From the NCBI GenBank assembly GCA_905160935.1, contig CAJHZI010000737.1, forward strand, positions 787,001-851,000: a stretch of 64,000 bases of DNA, in the 5' to 3' direction. Source of the stretch: Enchytraeus crypticus. Lineage: Eukaryota; Annelida; Clitellata; Enchytraeida; Enchytraeidae. Within the stretch, counting starts at the first letter, position 1, and each line of letters begins with the position of its first letter. A program made the position numbers and the translations under genes. The notes under the pieces were generated by a model that saw only the letters and a list, made by a program, of their open reading frames with translations, was not told the origin of the DNA and did no database searches. Below, piece after piece: positions 30,824-43,083 of the stretch.

Positions 30824-30880
<57 letters not shown>
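30505..30880 (-). repeat. LINE B terminal scrap running into a (TA)n array
   Basis: 30505-30540 is the reverse complement of the LINE B end (CTCTCTCTTAGTGCACTATC, CACTGACAGATCCGTGG). At the native TATATA of that end it turns into about 340 bp of (TA)n with TACATG interruptions. Tyr/Ile readings here are artefacts. Confidence 0.85.
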
Positions 30881-31676
30881 CCTCCACATTCTCTGTATTC
30901 TAATTAATACCTAAGTTAAAAGTAAAGAATTAATAAGTACTAAGTAATTAAGTTAATTAATAAGTACTTAGTTAAAAAGAAATTATACGCAAATATTTCA
31001 AGTTGCTTCATCCCTCCTGTATAGCTTCCTCGCTGAATTCTTGAAGTCTGGTACCTAGTCCATTGGGCATGCCAGTTATAAATAATACTTCTCAGCAACC
31101 AGCAGTCCTAATTCTAGGCTATTCTACATATTGTCTTACCAGATTTTATTTTGATTTCTTTTTTTACGATTTTAACGGTAAATCTTGAACTCGTTAACCA
31201 GTATATGAATTTAGTACGTTGTGTGTGACTCGCAAAAAGTTAGGAGTGTGGTTAAACGGTGCAAAACTTGTGCATATAACTAACTTGCCGTTACTTGTTA
31301 AAGAATATTCTAGATTTATTTGTTGAACTTCATTGCAAGCTGTAACAAAAAGTAACAACTAATAACAACTCAATTAGAGGGCTAGTGTTGTCCATGATAA
31401 CATTGAGTACTCTGAAGCAAATTCTATACAAATGAGCAGAGCATGCCTATAGTGTCTAACAAGCGGTGGCTTAAACCAAAATCTGGGAAACCAGTCCAAG
31501 TTGGGGCAATATAGCGAAATGAGGGTTTGCGTGCTGAGAGATGTACATATGGAGTTGTTGAAAAGAAAGATTGAAGAGAAAAACTTTCAACAAAATACAA
31601 AGCTGTTCGTATGGAAGTAGACATTGCTTTAAAGCACTACATTAAGGCTTCCTATATACATTAGTTCGTATTCTCT

Positions 31677-31785
31677 CATAGCGCACTGCCTACTGGCAGG
31701 TCCATGATATATAACGCCTCCACTCAACTCTATCTTCCATTTTCCTCATCATGTCCACATACGAGTAGATCTTTAAATTATCTAG
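31677..31785 (-). repeat. LINE B 3'-end fragment
   Basis: Reverse complement of the LINE B end: GCGCACTGCCTACTGGCAGG, TCCATGATATATAACGCCTC, then CATGTCCACATACGAGTAGA. 30881-31676 and 31786-32754 hold no recognised gene. Confidence 0.85.
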
Positions 31786-32619
31786 GCTACAACATAATCA
31801 TCTATAAGTCCTTAATATACTATATATTAATTCAATCATCCCACTTGCAATACATCGATATTACCCGCAGTAATTTCACTGTTTTAAGGTTTCATATATG
31901 CAATAGATTCTATATCAAGCTACAATTCTACAATAAAGTGAGTAGCTAAGTACTACATCATGGCTGGTTTCTTACCGCTCGTGTAATTTTGCGTCCTATT
32001 AAGGCGATGCCTGCTATCTGTGAGCTGCGCGCTCATGACTGATCATCGCAATGTCTTATCAGCACGGGACTATTGTTCTCGCCCACTCCTCTTAAATATC
32101 TGATAGATACTGGCGATTGTATAGATGATAATCCAACTTTCTGAGTTCAAAAAGTTTATAATTTTATATTTGAACTTAATTAGCACGTCGTGAATAATGC
32201 TGTCTTAGATTCTTCTCGTGCATGCTGAGCTACGATAGGATTTAAATTAATTCAAATAAACATTCCAGTGTTTCGTAACTTACTAACTTTGACTAATACT
32301 TATAAATATGAAAACTCCATCGAAAAGGGCAATGAATGTTCTTTTATATCTATGATGAACTTATTGCCCAATCGATTTATCAGTAGTTGTAGCGAAGCAG
32401 ATTATATTATCGTAGATTTAAGAATCTTTATTAAGCTTGCTATTTGCAGACGAAAGCTGCAGAAAAACGCTGAACAAGCTTGACATGTTTTGTGGTTATT
32501 TTGTTTCAGCTGTTGTTATTTGAGTGATGGAAACTAATGCCAGAGAACAGAAGCTACTGTTGTAATTCTTGTATAGCATGCGTAGGTCTTAATAATATGT
32601 ACGCCATTGCTTTTATATT

Positions 32620-32750
32620 CATTTAACCTTTGGACTGCATTTTTGTACACACACATACACCCACAGACACACGCACACACAGACATATATCATGATATAC
32701 ACATATATATGCAAATAAATGTATAATTGTATATGTATATACAAATAATA

Positions 32751-32799
<49 letters not shown>
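32620..32799. repeat. (AC)n and (TA)n microsatellites
   Basis: ACAC/ACAG tract at 32647-32682 and a pure (TA)n run at 32755-32799 into which the mariner-like element is inserted. Confidence 0.9.
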
Positions 32800-32802
<3 letters not shown>

Positions 32803-33775
32803 GGTGCGCATTAAAAAAATATCCTCCTAGCACAATTGCGATAGCTTAGTCAATTCTTAATATTTCGCCTTAAAATTTTAAGGTTCTCTTGTGGAGGAAT
32901 TTAGCCACAAGCTGACCAAATGTTGTGAAAATATTTTTAAGGGAACCGGAGTTATCCAAGTTTTGCGAAAAAATTGATTTTTTTCATTTAACACGTAACG
33001 TAAAACGTCAATTAGAATCAATTCCTTTTGAAAATGTGCTGACCCTGAAAAAGGCCGTTAGATGATGACGACTCTAATATTGTGCTACAATGTGTGCTCG
33101 AAATGAACGCCCTGGGCTTTAATGCCGGCCAGAAGTTTTTTCTTATAGATAAAATTGCGCTGTCAATGGACTGCTGTGGTAGGTCTTTCCAGATCTCTTG
33201 AAGAACAGCCTTTAATTCCATTGTGTTTCTGGGTTTGGGCTTGAAAGCACTATACTTTTCCAACATGGGTTTCCAGGCAAAGAATCATGTGGATTAAAAT
33301 CTGGAGAATTTGGAGTCCAATCATCCATTTTTATGAAATCTTGCCGTATTGTACAAGAAAGTATTGCGCAAGACGTGAAGTGTGAGCCGGCCCGCCGTCC
33401 TGTTGAAAAATTAAATCATTTGACTTTAACTTGTTGCAGTCTTCAATCAGTTTCGGCAGAATAGTGTTTGTGTAATACATTGTAGCACACACAATATCAG
33501 AGGCGTCATCATCTAACGGCTTTTTCAGGGCCAGCACATTTTCAAAAAGGAATTGATTCTAATTGACGTTTTACGTTGCGTGTTAAATGAAAAAAAAATC
33601 AATGTTTTTGCAAAACTTGGATAACTCCGGTTCCCTTAAAAATATTTTTACAAAATTTGGTCAGCTTGTGGCTAAATTCCACCACAAGAGAACCGTAACA
33701 TTTCAAGGCGAAATATTAAGAATTGACTAAGCTATCGCAATTGTGCTAGGAGGATATTTTTTAATGCGCACCCTG
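32800..33775 (-). mobile_element. fold-back Tc1/mariner remnant with ~290-bp inverted arms
   Basis: The ends are CAGGGTGCGCATTAAAAAAT and its reverse complement, flanked by TA on both sides, the normal mariner target duplication. The arms pair from 32800 to about 33092 and from about 33481 to 33775. The centre encodes the C-terminal half of a DDE/D transposase on the minus strand. Arms this long that reach into coding sequence are not the usual short terminal repeats; they suggest an inverted duplication of one end. The element has no intact transposase and is non-autonomous. Confidence 0.9.
33018..33537 (-). pseudogene. Tc1/mariner transposase, C-terminal half, frameshifted
   Basis: Reads LALKKPLDDDASDIVCATMY, TNTILPKLIEDC and FQQDGGPAHTS (second catalytic Asp region). 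After a frame change near 33335 it continues WTPNSPDFNPHD (third acidic residue region), then KPKPRNTMELKAVLQEIWKD and SIDSAI. The first catalytic Asp and the helix-turn-helix N-terminus are missing. The IS element therefore cannot move by itself. Confidence 0.85.
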
Positions 33776-33829
33776 TATATAATCTCCATCTTTATGTTAA
33801 CTTTTAACTTCGTATTTTAGCCAAATCTG

Positions 33830-33830
33830 T

Positions 33831-33875
<45 letters not shown>

Positions 33876-34040
33876 ACACACACACTCTTAGTGCACTCAC
33901 TGCCTACTGGCAGGTTCATGGTATATAACGCCTCCACTCTCTCTCTCTTCCGTACCCCTATGTCCACACACGAGTGGATCCCCTAAGCACTCAATATCCC
34001 TAATCTCGGTCCGCCTCCGCCTCCGCCTCTCACTCACTCC
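33830..34040 (-). repeat. LINE B 3' end with (CT)n
   Basis: (CT)n at 33835-33876, then TTAGTGCACTCACTGCCTAC, GGCAGGTTCATGGTATATAA, CGCCTCCACT, CATGTCC-like CTATGTCCACACACGAGTGG and CTAATCTCGGTCCGCC. This is the reverse complement of LINE B with its GA tail extended. Confidence 0.88.
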
Positions 34041-34444
34041 ACTCCAGCTTGTATGATCTACCAAATAGCATTTTTAAATTGCTATTAGTTTGCTGTTGGT
34101 GCACAGATGTACAAAATTGAACAAGAATTTCATGATCGCTTTAATTCCCATAAAACTCAACTTAATTGAAATTCATTTTTCTAAATGATATCATATTGAA
34201 TAATATGAAAGTTACGGATCAAAATTCTTCAAATTAAAAAAAAGTCTTCTGTTTTTAATGTGCTAACTTCTTTCTCTTGTACATGTAAATCAAAATTCAT
34301 GTATTTGTACTTTTCCTTAAGTAAAAAGAAAAATTAAAGGAAAATTAAATTAAATTAAAATTTAAAAAATTATAAATTATAAAGTTAAAGGAAATTTGAA
34401 AAGATCAATTTATTGATAGACCATGATACATGTTTGTAATACGT

Positions 34445-34580
34445 GGCTGAACCGGTGACTCGTACAGTTGTTCAACAGCGGATCAGTAGGTGCAGGGTTT
34501 AAATCCAGTCGCTAACATGCTATACGAGCAGGAAACTGACGCTAAACTTGTCTTTAGCCTTAGCTTTACGTTTCTGATTT
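34445..34580 (+). repeat. SINE1 copy
   Basis: TGGCTGAACCGGTGACTCGT, GGATCAGTAGGTGCAGGGTT, TAAATCCAG (B box region), then GAGCAGGAAACTGACGCTAA and TTAGCCTTAGCTTTAC. Diverged but complete. Confidence 0.75.
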
Positions 34581-35097
34581 GCTCAATTAAATTTTCTTTT
34601 TCTATGAAGTTTAATTCAATAAATAATCATATAATTATGATCAGGTACGTTGTAAAGGAAGAACGGTTGTAAAGTTCAGCTGATTTACAGCAGCATCCGG
34701 GCCTATGCTGCAGGCTATAGTTACTGATTTACCTCGATGAAAGCTGCATTCCCGGATGCAGTATTGCCCCGTTGTAGCAGGTGCACGTTTGTTAGAGTCA
34801 CCTTTCTGGTTTCCAAACGGCATTTTGTATAACAACTGCACGATCTTTGATCGGTCTTCGAGAGTTCCCTGCAGTTCGTTTTTCTTTTCTATAATTAATC
34901 ACATCTTTGCCGTTGAATAAACACTAATTGTGAGCTATTTCCTACTCAATATACATGTATATTCCAGGGACCCTGACAGTTAGTTTTCAATTTATTAAAA
35001 AAATAACAATGGTTTAAACAAGATAATTGTATTTTCCAGTTCAACACGCTAACCTTTACTGGCCAGAACGCTTTACTTTGAATTTCGACGGCTTTTG

Positions 35098-35212
35098 GTA
35101 CTTATTGGTACTTATTAATACATATTGGTACTTATCGGTACTCATTGGTACTTATCGGTACTTATTGGTACTTATCGGTACACATTGGTACTTATTGGTA
35201 CTTATTTACTTA
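35098..35212. repeat. 10-12 bp TTGGTACTTA minisatellite
   Basis: About ten units of TTGGTACTTA / TCGGTACTTA. No coding role seen; it gives Leu-Ile-Gly-Thr-Tyr readings that are artefacts. Confidence 0.93.
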
Positions 35213-35336
35213 TTGCATAAAGAGGTTCTTGAGTATTTTAATCTGCCTTGCGATTCGGATACAAACAAATACTAACCATAAATTTATTTCTGGCACTATA
35301 TTCGTAATAAACCATTTATCCATATTTTGAAATCAT

Positions 35337-35340
<4 letters not shown>

Positions 35341-35413
<73 letters not shown>

Positions 35414-35414
35414 T
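35341..35414. repeat. (GA)n microsatellite
   Basis: Pure GA run with one GC interruption. The flanks show no LINE B or SINE3 end that I can recognise. Confidence 0.95.
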
Positions 35415-36285
35415 CAGAGAGTAAATAAATCAGAAAGTAATAAGTTAGAGGGTAAACGCATTAGAGAAAAAATTAAGCATGCACTAAATTAATTATAAAA
35501 CTAAATTAATTGCGAAATTTAATGAATCAGAGATTAAATTAGGCAAAATTTACAACGGCCCGACACCCCTGACGTCATAATTCCACTGAGTCTACAGATT
35601 TCCTAATTTTTCTTAAACTAATCCAGTGCATTACAAATCCACGCAGCTTTGTTCACTACTTAAGTTTCATGGCGTCCAGGGCTCTGCCAGCTGGTTATAC
35701 AGCGATGGCTCTGCGGTTTATCAGAACTCCGCGCCACTGAGAGTAAGTTGAGAGTCTCTCTCTGCGACCTGTGACTCTCGCTATACTTTCAAGAATATTT
35801 TACAATTTCATTAGCAATTTAACTAATTTTCATTGGAAATTTAATTTCATAAAGTGTGTAAAACCTTTCCGTTAAATGACGTTTGAATAGAATACGTTAC
35901 AATACTATTATTCTTAGAAAAAGTTTTTCAGTATCTTCACGAACATTTTAAGTAAGTCTATTTTATCACGATTTTAAATATGAAAAAAAGCTCAAATGAA
36001 CGAATGTCTGGTGGATACGTAGGACGCAGCAATTGTGCAGAAAATGCAGCGGTTGTGCACAACATGAGGGGTAGGGTGCCATACAACATGATGGGGGTGC
36101 CATGAAATAAGCTCAGCTGAGATAATGCCGGTGTGGTTGGGAGGAATGGAGAGGCATAGGAGGGAGGGGATGAGGTGGTGGAGTTTGGCGGAATCTAGAA
36201 ATATTCTTGTTCTGGTTCTCTGGAAGGATTTACTGCACGCAGTCCCGTACAGGAGTTACTGAGGAGAGATCCGCAGGTAGGTTGA

Positions 36286-36497
36286 TAGCATTGCTGTGTG
36301 TTAATACCATAACGCTGTCTAAATACATTACATGCATGTAACATATCTTCAATGTTAGCATTGCTGAGCGTCATTACCATAACGCTGTCTAAATATAATA
36401 CCTGCATGTAGCATTTCTTAAATGCTAGCATTGCTGTGTGTTAATACCATAACGCTGTCTAAATACACTACATGCATGTAGCATATCTTGAATGTAC
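36286..36497. repeat. 70-bp tandem repeat, three copies
   Basis: Unit contains AACGCTGTCTAAATACATTA, CATGCATGTAACATATCTT and AATGTTAGCATTGCTGTGTG; the AACGCTGTCT landmarks are at 36311, 36381 and 36451, exactly 70 bp apart. Confidence 0.93.
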
Positions 36498-36799
36498 CTG
36501 TATTAATAAAATTAATACACCTGTATATTAATATTGTATGTCTTAATATACCTGTATTAAATCAGGCCATAAGCTTTGCTATATTATGGTACATCATTTC
36601 CCTTAAAAACGCAGAACTTTTTGCAAAAACTCTCATAATTTACACGAGATTGGTTACACTTGTTACATTATGATGTTACAATGTAGGTATTTAAATATGC
36701 ACACAAGGAGTGCATCGCTTTTTACACGTTGTATTAATGAAATATTATTTTAATACATTAAATTAATATAATGAAATTGAATAAATATATAAATTCTGC

Positions 36800-36940
36800 C
36801 CACTTCAGAAAGGGCATTCGGTTGGTGAGCGCCTAGGCTCCAGTAATTGCCAACCAAAAAATTAATCGAAAAAAGTTTATTCGTATCCCGACTCTGGTTA
36901 AACTGGGATTTAAGGGAAGATGATGATGATGATGATGATA
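36800..36940 (+). repeat. (GAT)-tailed interspersed repeat
   Basis: GGTTGGTGAGCGCCTAGGCT, AAAAAAGTTTATTCGTATCC, CGACTCTGGTTAAACTGGGA, then (GAT)n. Reverse copy at 51935-52070 and a partial copy at 25297-25365. Probably a SINE; GGTGAGCGCC hints at a tRNA-like head. Confidence 0.7.
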
Positions 36941-37664
36941 TAAATTCTGACGTTATTTTCTATACATTTTGTGTATGACTTTCTGTAAAATCTTTCTTAA
37001 TTTAGCATGAACAAATAAAGACATCTTAAATAACTTGGAGATATCTTTTCCTGACGAATATTTCCCTGACGAAAATTTCCCTGACGAATATTTCCCTTAA
37101 TTGATGACGAATATTAAATAATATTCGAATAATAAATAATAATATTAATAATATTAATAATAATAATAATATTCGAACAAGAATATTTTGTAATAAGACT
37201 GTGTACAATCTGTGAACGGTTCTTGTATACGAGAATTTAGTCTCATTCAACGTGTGATTCATTTATTCTTTGTATGCCTAACACAATATCAATAACATTC
37301 AATATAATTTAGTCTAATAATCATGTAATTATTTAGTCCCATAAATCAATGGCAAGTAAGAAGAAGTAAATAAACAAACAAAATTAAATACATGTCACTT
37401 TAAGTAGATTTCATAAATTGCTTATCAGGTACGTCCAATGAAATGAACTCCACAGTCTCAATGTCCATGTTGTGAGGCTAGATGTTGTCATTAACAACAG
37501 CGGCACTCTAATTGTCGCTATTATTATTAGGCCTGTAATTCTCTTCTCATAATGTGCACGAAGGCGTTCTGTTTTGTGCGTAGAAGCATTTAATTCATCC
37601 CGGAGGTCTACTTTAGGATGGGGCTATTCTAGGGTCAATGTTCTGATTAGGGCCTAGCATTAAA

Positions 37665-37800
37665 GGCAAAAGTCAAACCAAAGGCAAGTTTAACGTCGGG
37701 TTTACTGTCTCGATGAGATCTCAGTTACGGGACGAGAATTGGATTTATTTGAGTTCTGCATCTACTGAGCCGCAGTCGGACAACTTACCAGTATTCTGTA
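37665..37800 (-). repeat. SINE1 copy, diverged
   Basis: The minus strand has a TGGTAAGTTGTCCGACTGCG head, a CTCAGTAGATGCAGAACTCA middle and a GAGACAGTAAACCCGACGTT tail. Degraded relative to 42455. 36941-37664 holds short CCTGACGAATATTTC repeats (37048-37100) and AAT tracts only. Confidence 0.5.
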
Positions 37801-38284
37801 TATTATGAGCAGACTTAATTCATTGCTTGAGACTTCGAAGTCAACACCAGTCAGATACTGTATAGTAAACGTAGTGAGTTAAATACATGCACAGCATTCA
37901 CTGAGAAAACTATTAAGTGTTAATATGATGTTTCTCTCTAATTTTCATGAACTATATTTCATGTGTTACAATGGTTGTTTAACAGTCCTGTCGAAGTTTC
38001 TTAAAATAGTTCAGAATTGTTTAAGCTGCATTTTAGACTATAGCTAGCCCCATTTTGAAAATTAAGCTAACTTCTGAGCTAAATTTGAGAGTTAAATTAG
38101 CTAAACTGGTTAAACTTAACGAGGGTTGACAATGATAACTGTGTCACAGCCAAATGCATTCACTATTGAAGATACGAAATTAATAGTTTTGAGAGAGCTT
38201 GCATTCTACCTCTAGATGCTGGCTTATTTTACGTGCTATCGCTTTCAAGTTACACTTCATGCAATGCAATATCTATTAAAATTA

Positions 38285-38535
38285 TGCGTTATATTATTAT
38301 TATTATTATTTTTAATGCCCTGGGCTGTAAAGGGCCCTGGGCTAAAAAATAAGATAAAAGAGACTTTATTTAATTAAAAGATTTTAAAAAAGCGATTAAA
38401 ATAATTCCTCTGCACTCTGGGAAGCCGCTTTAGCCAAAGTGCCACTGAAACAGACTGCATTGAATCGCTAGAGAGCAATAGACAGTCGCTGCCACAGAAA
38501 AGATTTTTCGCGCTTATCACCAGTAATGGCGCTGG
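38285..38535 (-). repeat. LINE E 3'-end fragment (third copy)
   Basis: Same terminus as 21480 and 22200: (ATT)n, AATGCCCTGGGCTGTAAAGG, TTCCTCTGCACTCTGGGAAG, TGCCACTGAAACAGACTGCA and TTTTTCGCGCTTATCACCAG. It ends in an AT-rich tract near 38536. Confidence 0.9.
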
Positions 38536-38616
38536 ACTTATGATAATATAATTATAATGTTATAAATATAATTATAATGTTAATGATAATGTAATTATAA
38601 TGATATTATAATGGAC

Positions 38617-38656
<40 letters not shown>

Positions 38657-39129
38657 TTTGGACTGATTTTCCAGATTTTGGAATTTGCTCTCTTTTGGAC
38701 CTTCTTTTTGCTCGCAGGCTTAATTTTGTCTCGATAGTGCTCGATGTTGTCATTTATGACTGTAGCACTCTAATTGCTGTAATTCTAACTATTTTTAATA
38801 TTATGCTTTAATTTATGATTAGAAAGGATAACGCATGTGTTATAACTCAAATCTATGACATCAATGAGCCAGAATTGTTTTGTTTGAAGTCAACTCGTGA
38901 GCGTTTGTTGGATTTAATTTATGATTAATGTGTTCTATATTTAGCCACAGTGACGTCACTAGGACTCCCGCAATGTTGACCCCCTCAAACTGGTGATTGT
39001 TTTATACCTCCGCTATAGTTCAACACTATCCAACATGTACAATGATTCGGTTTTAAACAACATTCAACATTGTTATGTTGTTCAGTGATAAAGAGAGATA
39101 AGAGAGAACATTTACGGGATATATATACA

Positions 39130-39187
<58 letters not shown>

Positions 39188-39939
39188 TCGAGAGAGAGAG
39201 AGAGAGAAGAGAAGTGAATAGAAAGTGAAGAGAGAGAATAGAAGTGCTAGACTTTTGTATTTGGCACATCACATATGTACTCCTACAATCACATCATGAC
39301 TTAGCTTAGTAGACCTTTACATCGCTAATCGATTCACGAAATTATTTTGATTAATTTTAAATTAAATTTTATCTTAGTAAGTTAAATTTATTATTGCTGT
39401 GGTAAAAACTATTTGAAATTACACCGGAAATAGTACTGCGTTTGAGTTCAGTGATATGTAAAACAAAATTTTGGTTAAATATCTTTTAATTTTGAGTCAC
39501 TCAGGAAAAGATTCTTTTGCAAATAGCGAAATTTTCCTAGGAATGCTTTTGAACAATATTCACTTACATGTAACATGTAGAATGCAGTAAATAATTGACG
39601 ATGGTTACAGGATAGATCTCATTCAATAAAAACTCCGGTACTTCTCGCACTAATACATATCAGGCTGCATGCACTAAATCACTTGCATGCGCCATGCATC
39701 AATTTCTTATATCGTCTAGAATTTCCTGCTTTCTCTCGAGTCTTCTGCAACAAATCTCTACGTGTGCATCACTGGAAGGAACCCTACAACCTCTGCGCGG
39801 TGTTTTTATTCGTGCAGGGGTAGCGCTGCTGATCCAGACATCGGCTGATTTATGAGCAGACTACTGACGCACGAGTAGACGAGCTAAGGAAAAAATCTGT
39901 CTGGATCTTCAGAGTTAATACTATATCATTGTATCCAAT
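38536..39939. other. intergenic DNA with microsatellites
   Basis: (ATT)n at 38617-38655, (TA)n at 39121-39190 followed by GA at 39190-39210. No gene recognised. Confidence 0.5.
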
Positions 39940-40080
39940 GATATCACATCATATCATGTGATATAACATTAACCAATGATATCTAATTATGTAATATCAT
40001 TGTAACCAATGATACCTTATCATGTGATATCATTGTAACCAATGCCATCTTATGATATCATGTGATAAAAATGTGATACT
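39940..40080. repeat. ATATCATTGTAACCAATGATA imperfect tandem repeat
   Basis: Three or four near-copies of a 40-45 bp unit containing CATTGTAACCAATG and ATCATGTGATAT, both near-palindromic. Confidence 0.8.
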
Positions 40081-40185
40081 ATAACAACACGGATGTCTAC
40101 TTTACAAATATTTATACGGTTGCATCATATTGATCATACCAGGATATCATATGCTATACGTACGAGGAGGTGTCAGAGTATCATA

Positions 40186-40240
40186 GCATGCTTGCTTTAT
40201 AAGAAAGACGCTTCGGGTTCAAATCTCGTTTGAGATTTTC
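40186..40240 (+). repeat. tRNA-like B-box fragment
   Basis: CTTCGGGTTCAAATCTCGTT contains a perfect-looking B box GGTTCAAATC; the upstream GAGTATCATAGCATGCTTGC gives no clear A box. Likely a SINE or tRNA relic. Confidence 0.35.
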
Positions 40241-40389
40241 TGATAATTCACTTGTAAAAAGAAACCTATGTCTAACTCCAGCTTTATGTCATCGTACTTG
40301 ACTTTTTTCTAATCAGACCGGCACCGTTTTAGATCTTTACATGTATAATACGTTAAATGACCTTTAATAATTTTTCTATAATTAAATAA

Positions 40390-40397
<8 letters not shown>

Positions 40398-40427
<30 letters not shown>

Positions 40428-40447
40428 TATATATGTATATACATACA

Positions 40448-40513
<66 letters not shown>

Positions 40514-40820
40514 TGTATATACTGTAGTCCTGGAGAGAGTTGGCACAGATAGACAGTTGATAAATGCATTAAGAAATAGGAAGAAGAGATGGATAGGACA
40601 TATTCTAAGGGGGGAAGGTCTATTAAAAGAGGTCATAGAAGGTAGAATGGAAGGAAGAAGGGGCAGGGGCAGGCCGAGATTAGGTATGTTAGATGATTTA
40701 GAGACCCGCTCATATGTGGAAATGAAGAGGAAGGCGGAAGACAGAGAAGAGTGGAGGTGGAAAGTATGCACTAAGGTACCAGTATACTGTATATATATAT
40801 TATGTATATATATATACATG

Positions 40821-40877
<57 letters not shown>
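40398..40877 (+). repeat. LINE B fragment embedded in (TA)n arrays
   Basis: 40524-40760 matches LINE B positions about 14540-14775 (GTCCTGGAGAGAGTTGGCAC, GATGGATAGGACATATTCTA, GGGGCAGGGGCAGGCCGAGA), reading RWIGHILRG and GRGRPRLGMLDD. It is bounded on the left by (TA)n 40398-40512 and on the right by a TATACATG/(TA)n tract 40785-40877. The translation is a pseudo-fragment. Confidence 0.88.
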
Positions 40878-40879
<2 letters not shown>

Positions 40880-41556
40880 GGTGTAACGTATTTCAAGGCG
40901 CAGATTAATTCCATCAACACGATGGTTGTTCGCACCAACACACATTGACAATATACTTTTTTGTTTCACATAAACATGTGCAGTGCTTTGACATGCACTT
41001 GATAGTACTCGACACTTGCACAACATTGCACATACCATCACTGACTCACTGCAGGCTTAGAGTTGGGTTGAGAACATGCACGGGCAGGGTTTGAGCTCTA
41101 GTTGTCAGTGTAACTAACCGGTTAGGAATTTCGATCTAGAGTTAAAGTTTTCTTGCAGCAAAAACTGTTCTATCCATTTTCATAAGTTTTACTAAGAAAT
41201 AATTTTCTCTCTCTCTCTTAATGCACTGCCAAAACGCGTTCTATGGAAACGAACTTTATTAGCTAAATTTAGCAACTTTTATTAGTAATGCACTCGCCGA
41301 TCATTTTTCTCGAAGGTATTACTTGAGTCCAATAAGACAATATAGCAAGAATTTCAGACTTTGGCAAGACTATTTAATTTACGTATTACCTATCTATCTA
41401 TTCGTCTATTCAAAGCTTTTAAAGGTCAAAACAAAAATGAGTAGCTGTTCTTAAGCACAGCAATGAGCACGCCAACGATCAATAATAATAGCTACTTAAG
41501 CTGCTATTAGGTTGCTGAATCTAACTAGATACTGGCTAGTGCAGCTCTAGCTGCCT

Positions 41557-41832
41557 TCATTTTACTATTTTCTGCTGCTCTGCTGTTCAAGCAGCTGTTT
41601 ACTGAGTGCTATAGCTCCCAGATGCTACCATTTTACTATTTTCTGCTGCTCTGCTGCTCAAGCAGCTGCTTACTGAGTGCTGTAGCTCCCAGATGCTACC
41701 ATTTTACTATTTTCTGCTGCTCTACTGCTCAAGCAGATGCTTAGCTTACTGGGTGCTATAGATCCCAGCTGCTATCATTTTACTATTTTCTGCTGCTCTG
41801 CTGCTCAAGCAGCTGCTCAATGACTGCTCCCA
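41557..41832. repeat. 71-76 bp tandem repeat, four copies, CTGCTG-rich
   Basis: CATTTTACTATTTTCTGCTG landmarks at 41557, 41629, 41700 and 41776, each followed by CTCAAGCAGCTGCTTACTGA and GTGCTATAGCTCCCAGATGC. Further CAGCTGCTG remnants run to 41875. Confidence 0.93.
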
Positions 41833-42454
41833 GCTGCTGTAGTTATTTCAGCTGCTGCTCTGCTGATGCCACAGCTATCAGTGTTGTGCAGGAATTTGTA
41901 GAAGACGTGCCGGAGTAAGTGGAGCAGGAAGAGTTGGACGCGAGTGGAGTTTATTTCCGTTAATCATCTCGTTACGCTCCACATGCCGATCCGCACAATC
42001 GACGTCTTAGATATCCGATCCGTCCGAATCCAGGAGTCCGAGAATAGAGAGCAAATTCCATCCTTTCCATTCGTCGTGTTTATTCTAATTTTAAATAGAA
42101 GTCAGAATTTAGCTTTATGTATATATGCTGGAGTGAAAACTGGGTGTATAACACGGATAGGACGCCTTGCGTCCTCTTTGATGGTCTAGTTTTTTACTTC
42201 TTTCTTATGCACATTTTTTGTTGATGTTTTATTTTGCACTTACAGGTCGTATTGCACTTATGACTAAGATTCTGATATCGCTTATTTAATTATATTTGTC
42301 ACACGTTCATTAATGTGATTATTCTGTGAATTTTGTGAAACTTCGTGTAATAAAACATATTTTCTTCTTCTTCTTCTTCTACTTCTTCTTCTTCTTCTTC
42401 TTATATAGGCTCTAATAGTGTCTAGTTAAAGAGTGCTTATGATCGATCAGATTT

Positions 42455-42600
42455 TGAACTTAAAAGCTGGTAAAGCCAAGGTTTACGTCAGTTTCGTCAC
42501 TCGAAAGCGATGTCAGTGACGGGCGAGCCCAGTATTTGAACCCCGCACCTACTGATCCGCGGTCGAGTATCTTACCGACTTTGCCACTGGCTCCAGCCAG
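42455..42600 (-). repeat. SINE1 copy, well preserved
   Basis: The minus strand has GGAGCCAGTGGCAAAGTCGG, TAGGTGCGGGGTTCAAATAC, GTCACTGACATCGCTTTCGA and GTGACGAAACTGACGTAAAC, then CCTTGGCTTTACCAGC. Its A box TGGCAAAGTCGG and B box GGTTCAAATAC are near consensus. Confidence 0.85.
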
Positions 42601-42821
42601 AACGTGTAATATAAATTCGTACAAGGAAATATGAATAAAACCTGTAAAACTTGTAAGCTACCTATTTACATCTTCATATCGTTCATGCCTTTAATGTCTT
42701 CCCATGCTCCAGATATTTAATTTCATGTAGATAAAGCTTAATAACGCTCAATGGTGCTCCTAATAATATCCTAAATAAGGAATTAACTTGATCACGAATT
42801 CTTCAGCTTACAAAATATCTG

Positions 42822-42852
<31 letters not shown>

Positions 42853-42884
42853 CATGTATATATATAACATGTATATATATATAT

Positions 42885-42950
42885 AATAAGACACGCTACA
42901 CTGATCATAAATAAATACCGCATCGGTCCAATTCTCCGTCAGCTCTAAAT
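42885..42950. repeat. 66-bp exact duplicate of 43242-43307
   Basis: The 66 bp starting AATAAGACACGCTACACTGA and ending CCGTCAGCTCTAAAT are identical at both sites. The second site lies inside the putative exon 43084-43340. The first copy sits between (TA)n tracts. Confidence 0.93.
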
Positions 42951-43083
42951 ATATATATATTAGAAGCAAACTTGCATTGCACTCACGGTCTCATCGCATG
43001 GCTCAGTTTTTCTTTAGTACAACTTTTCTTGAGTGTAAACTCAAGTAGAAGTAACAACACCATTGAGTGTGAACTAAAGTCTT

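Noticed and set aside
30512-30887. Poly Tyr-Ile readings (also at 7207, 39121, 40394-40886, 60503)
   Set aside because: Translation of (TA)n arrays; at 40557-40886 the front part is a LINE B fragment.
41944-42189. 81-codon plus-strand reading
   Set aside because: No domain, no Kozak or splice support, and bounded by repeats.
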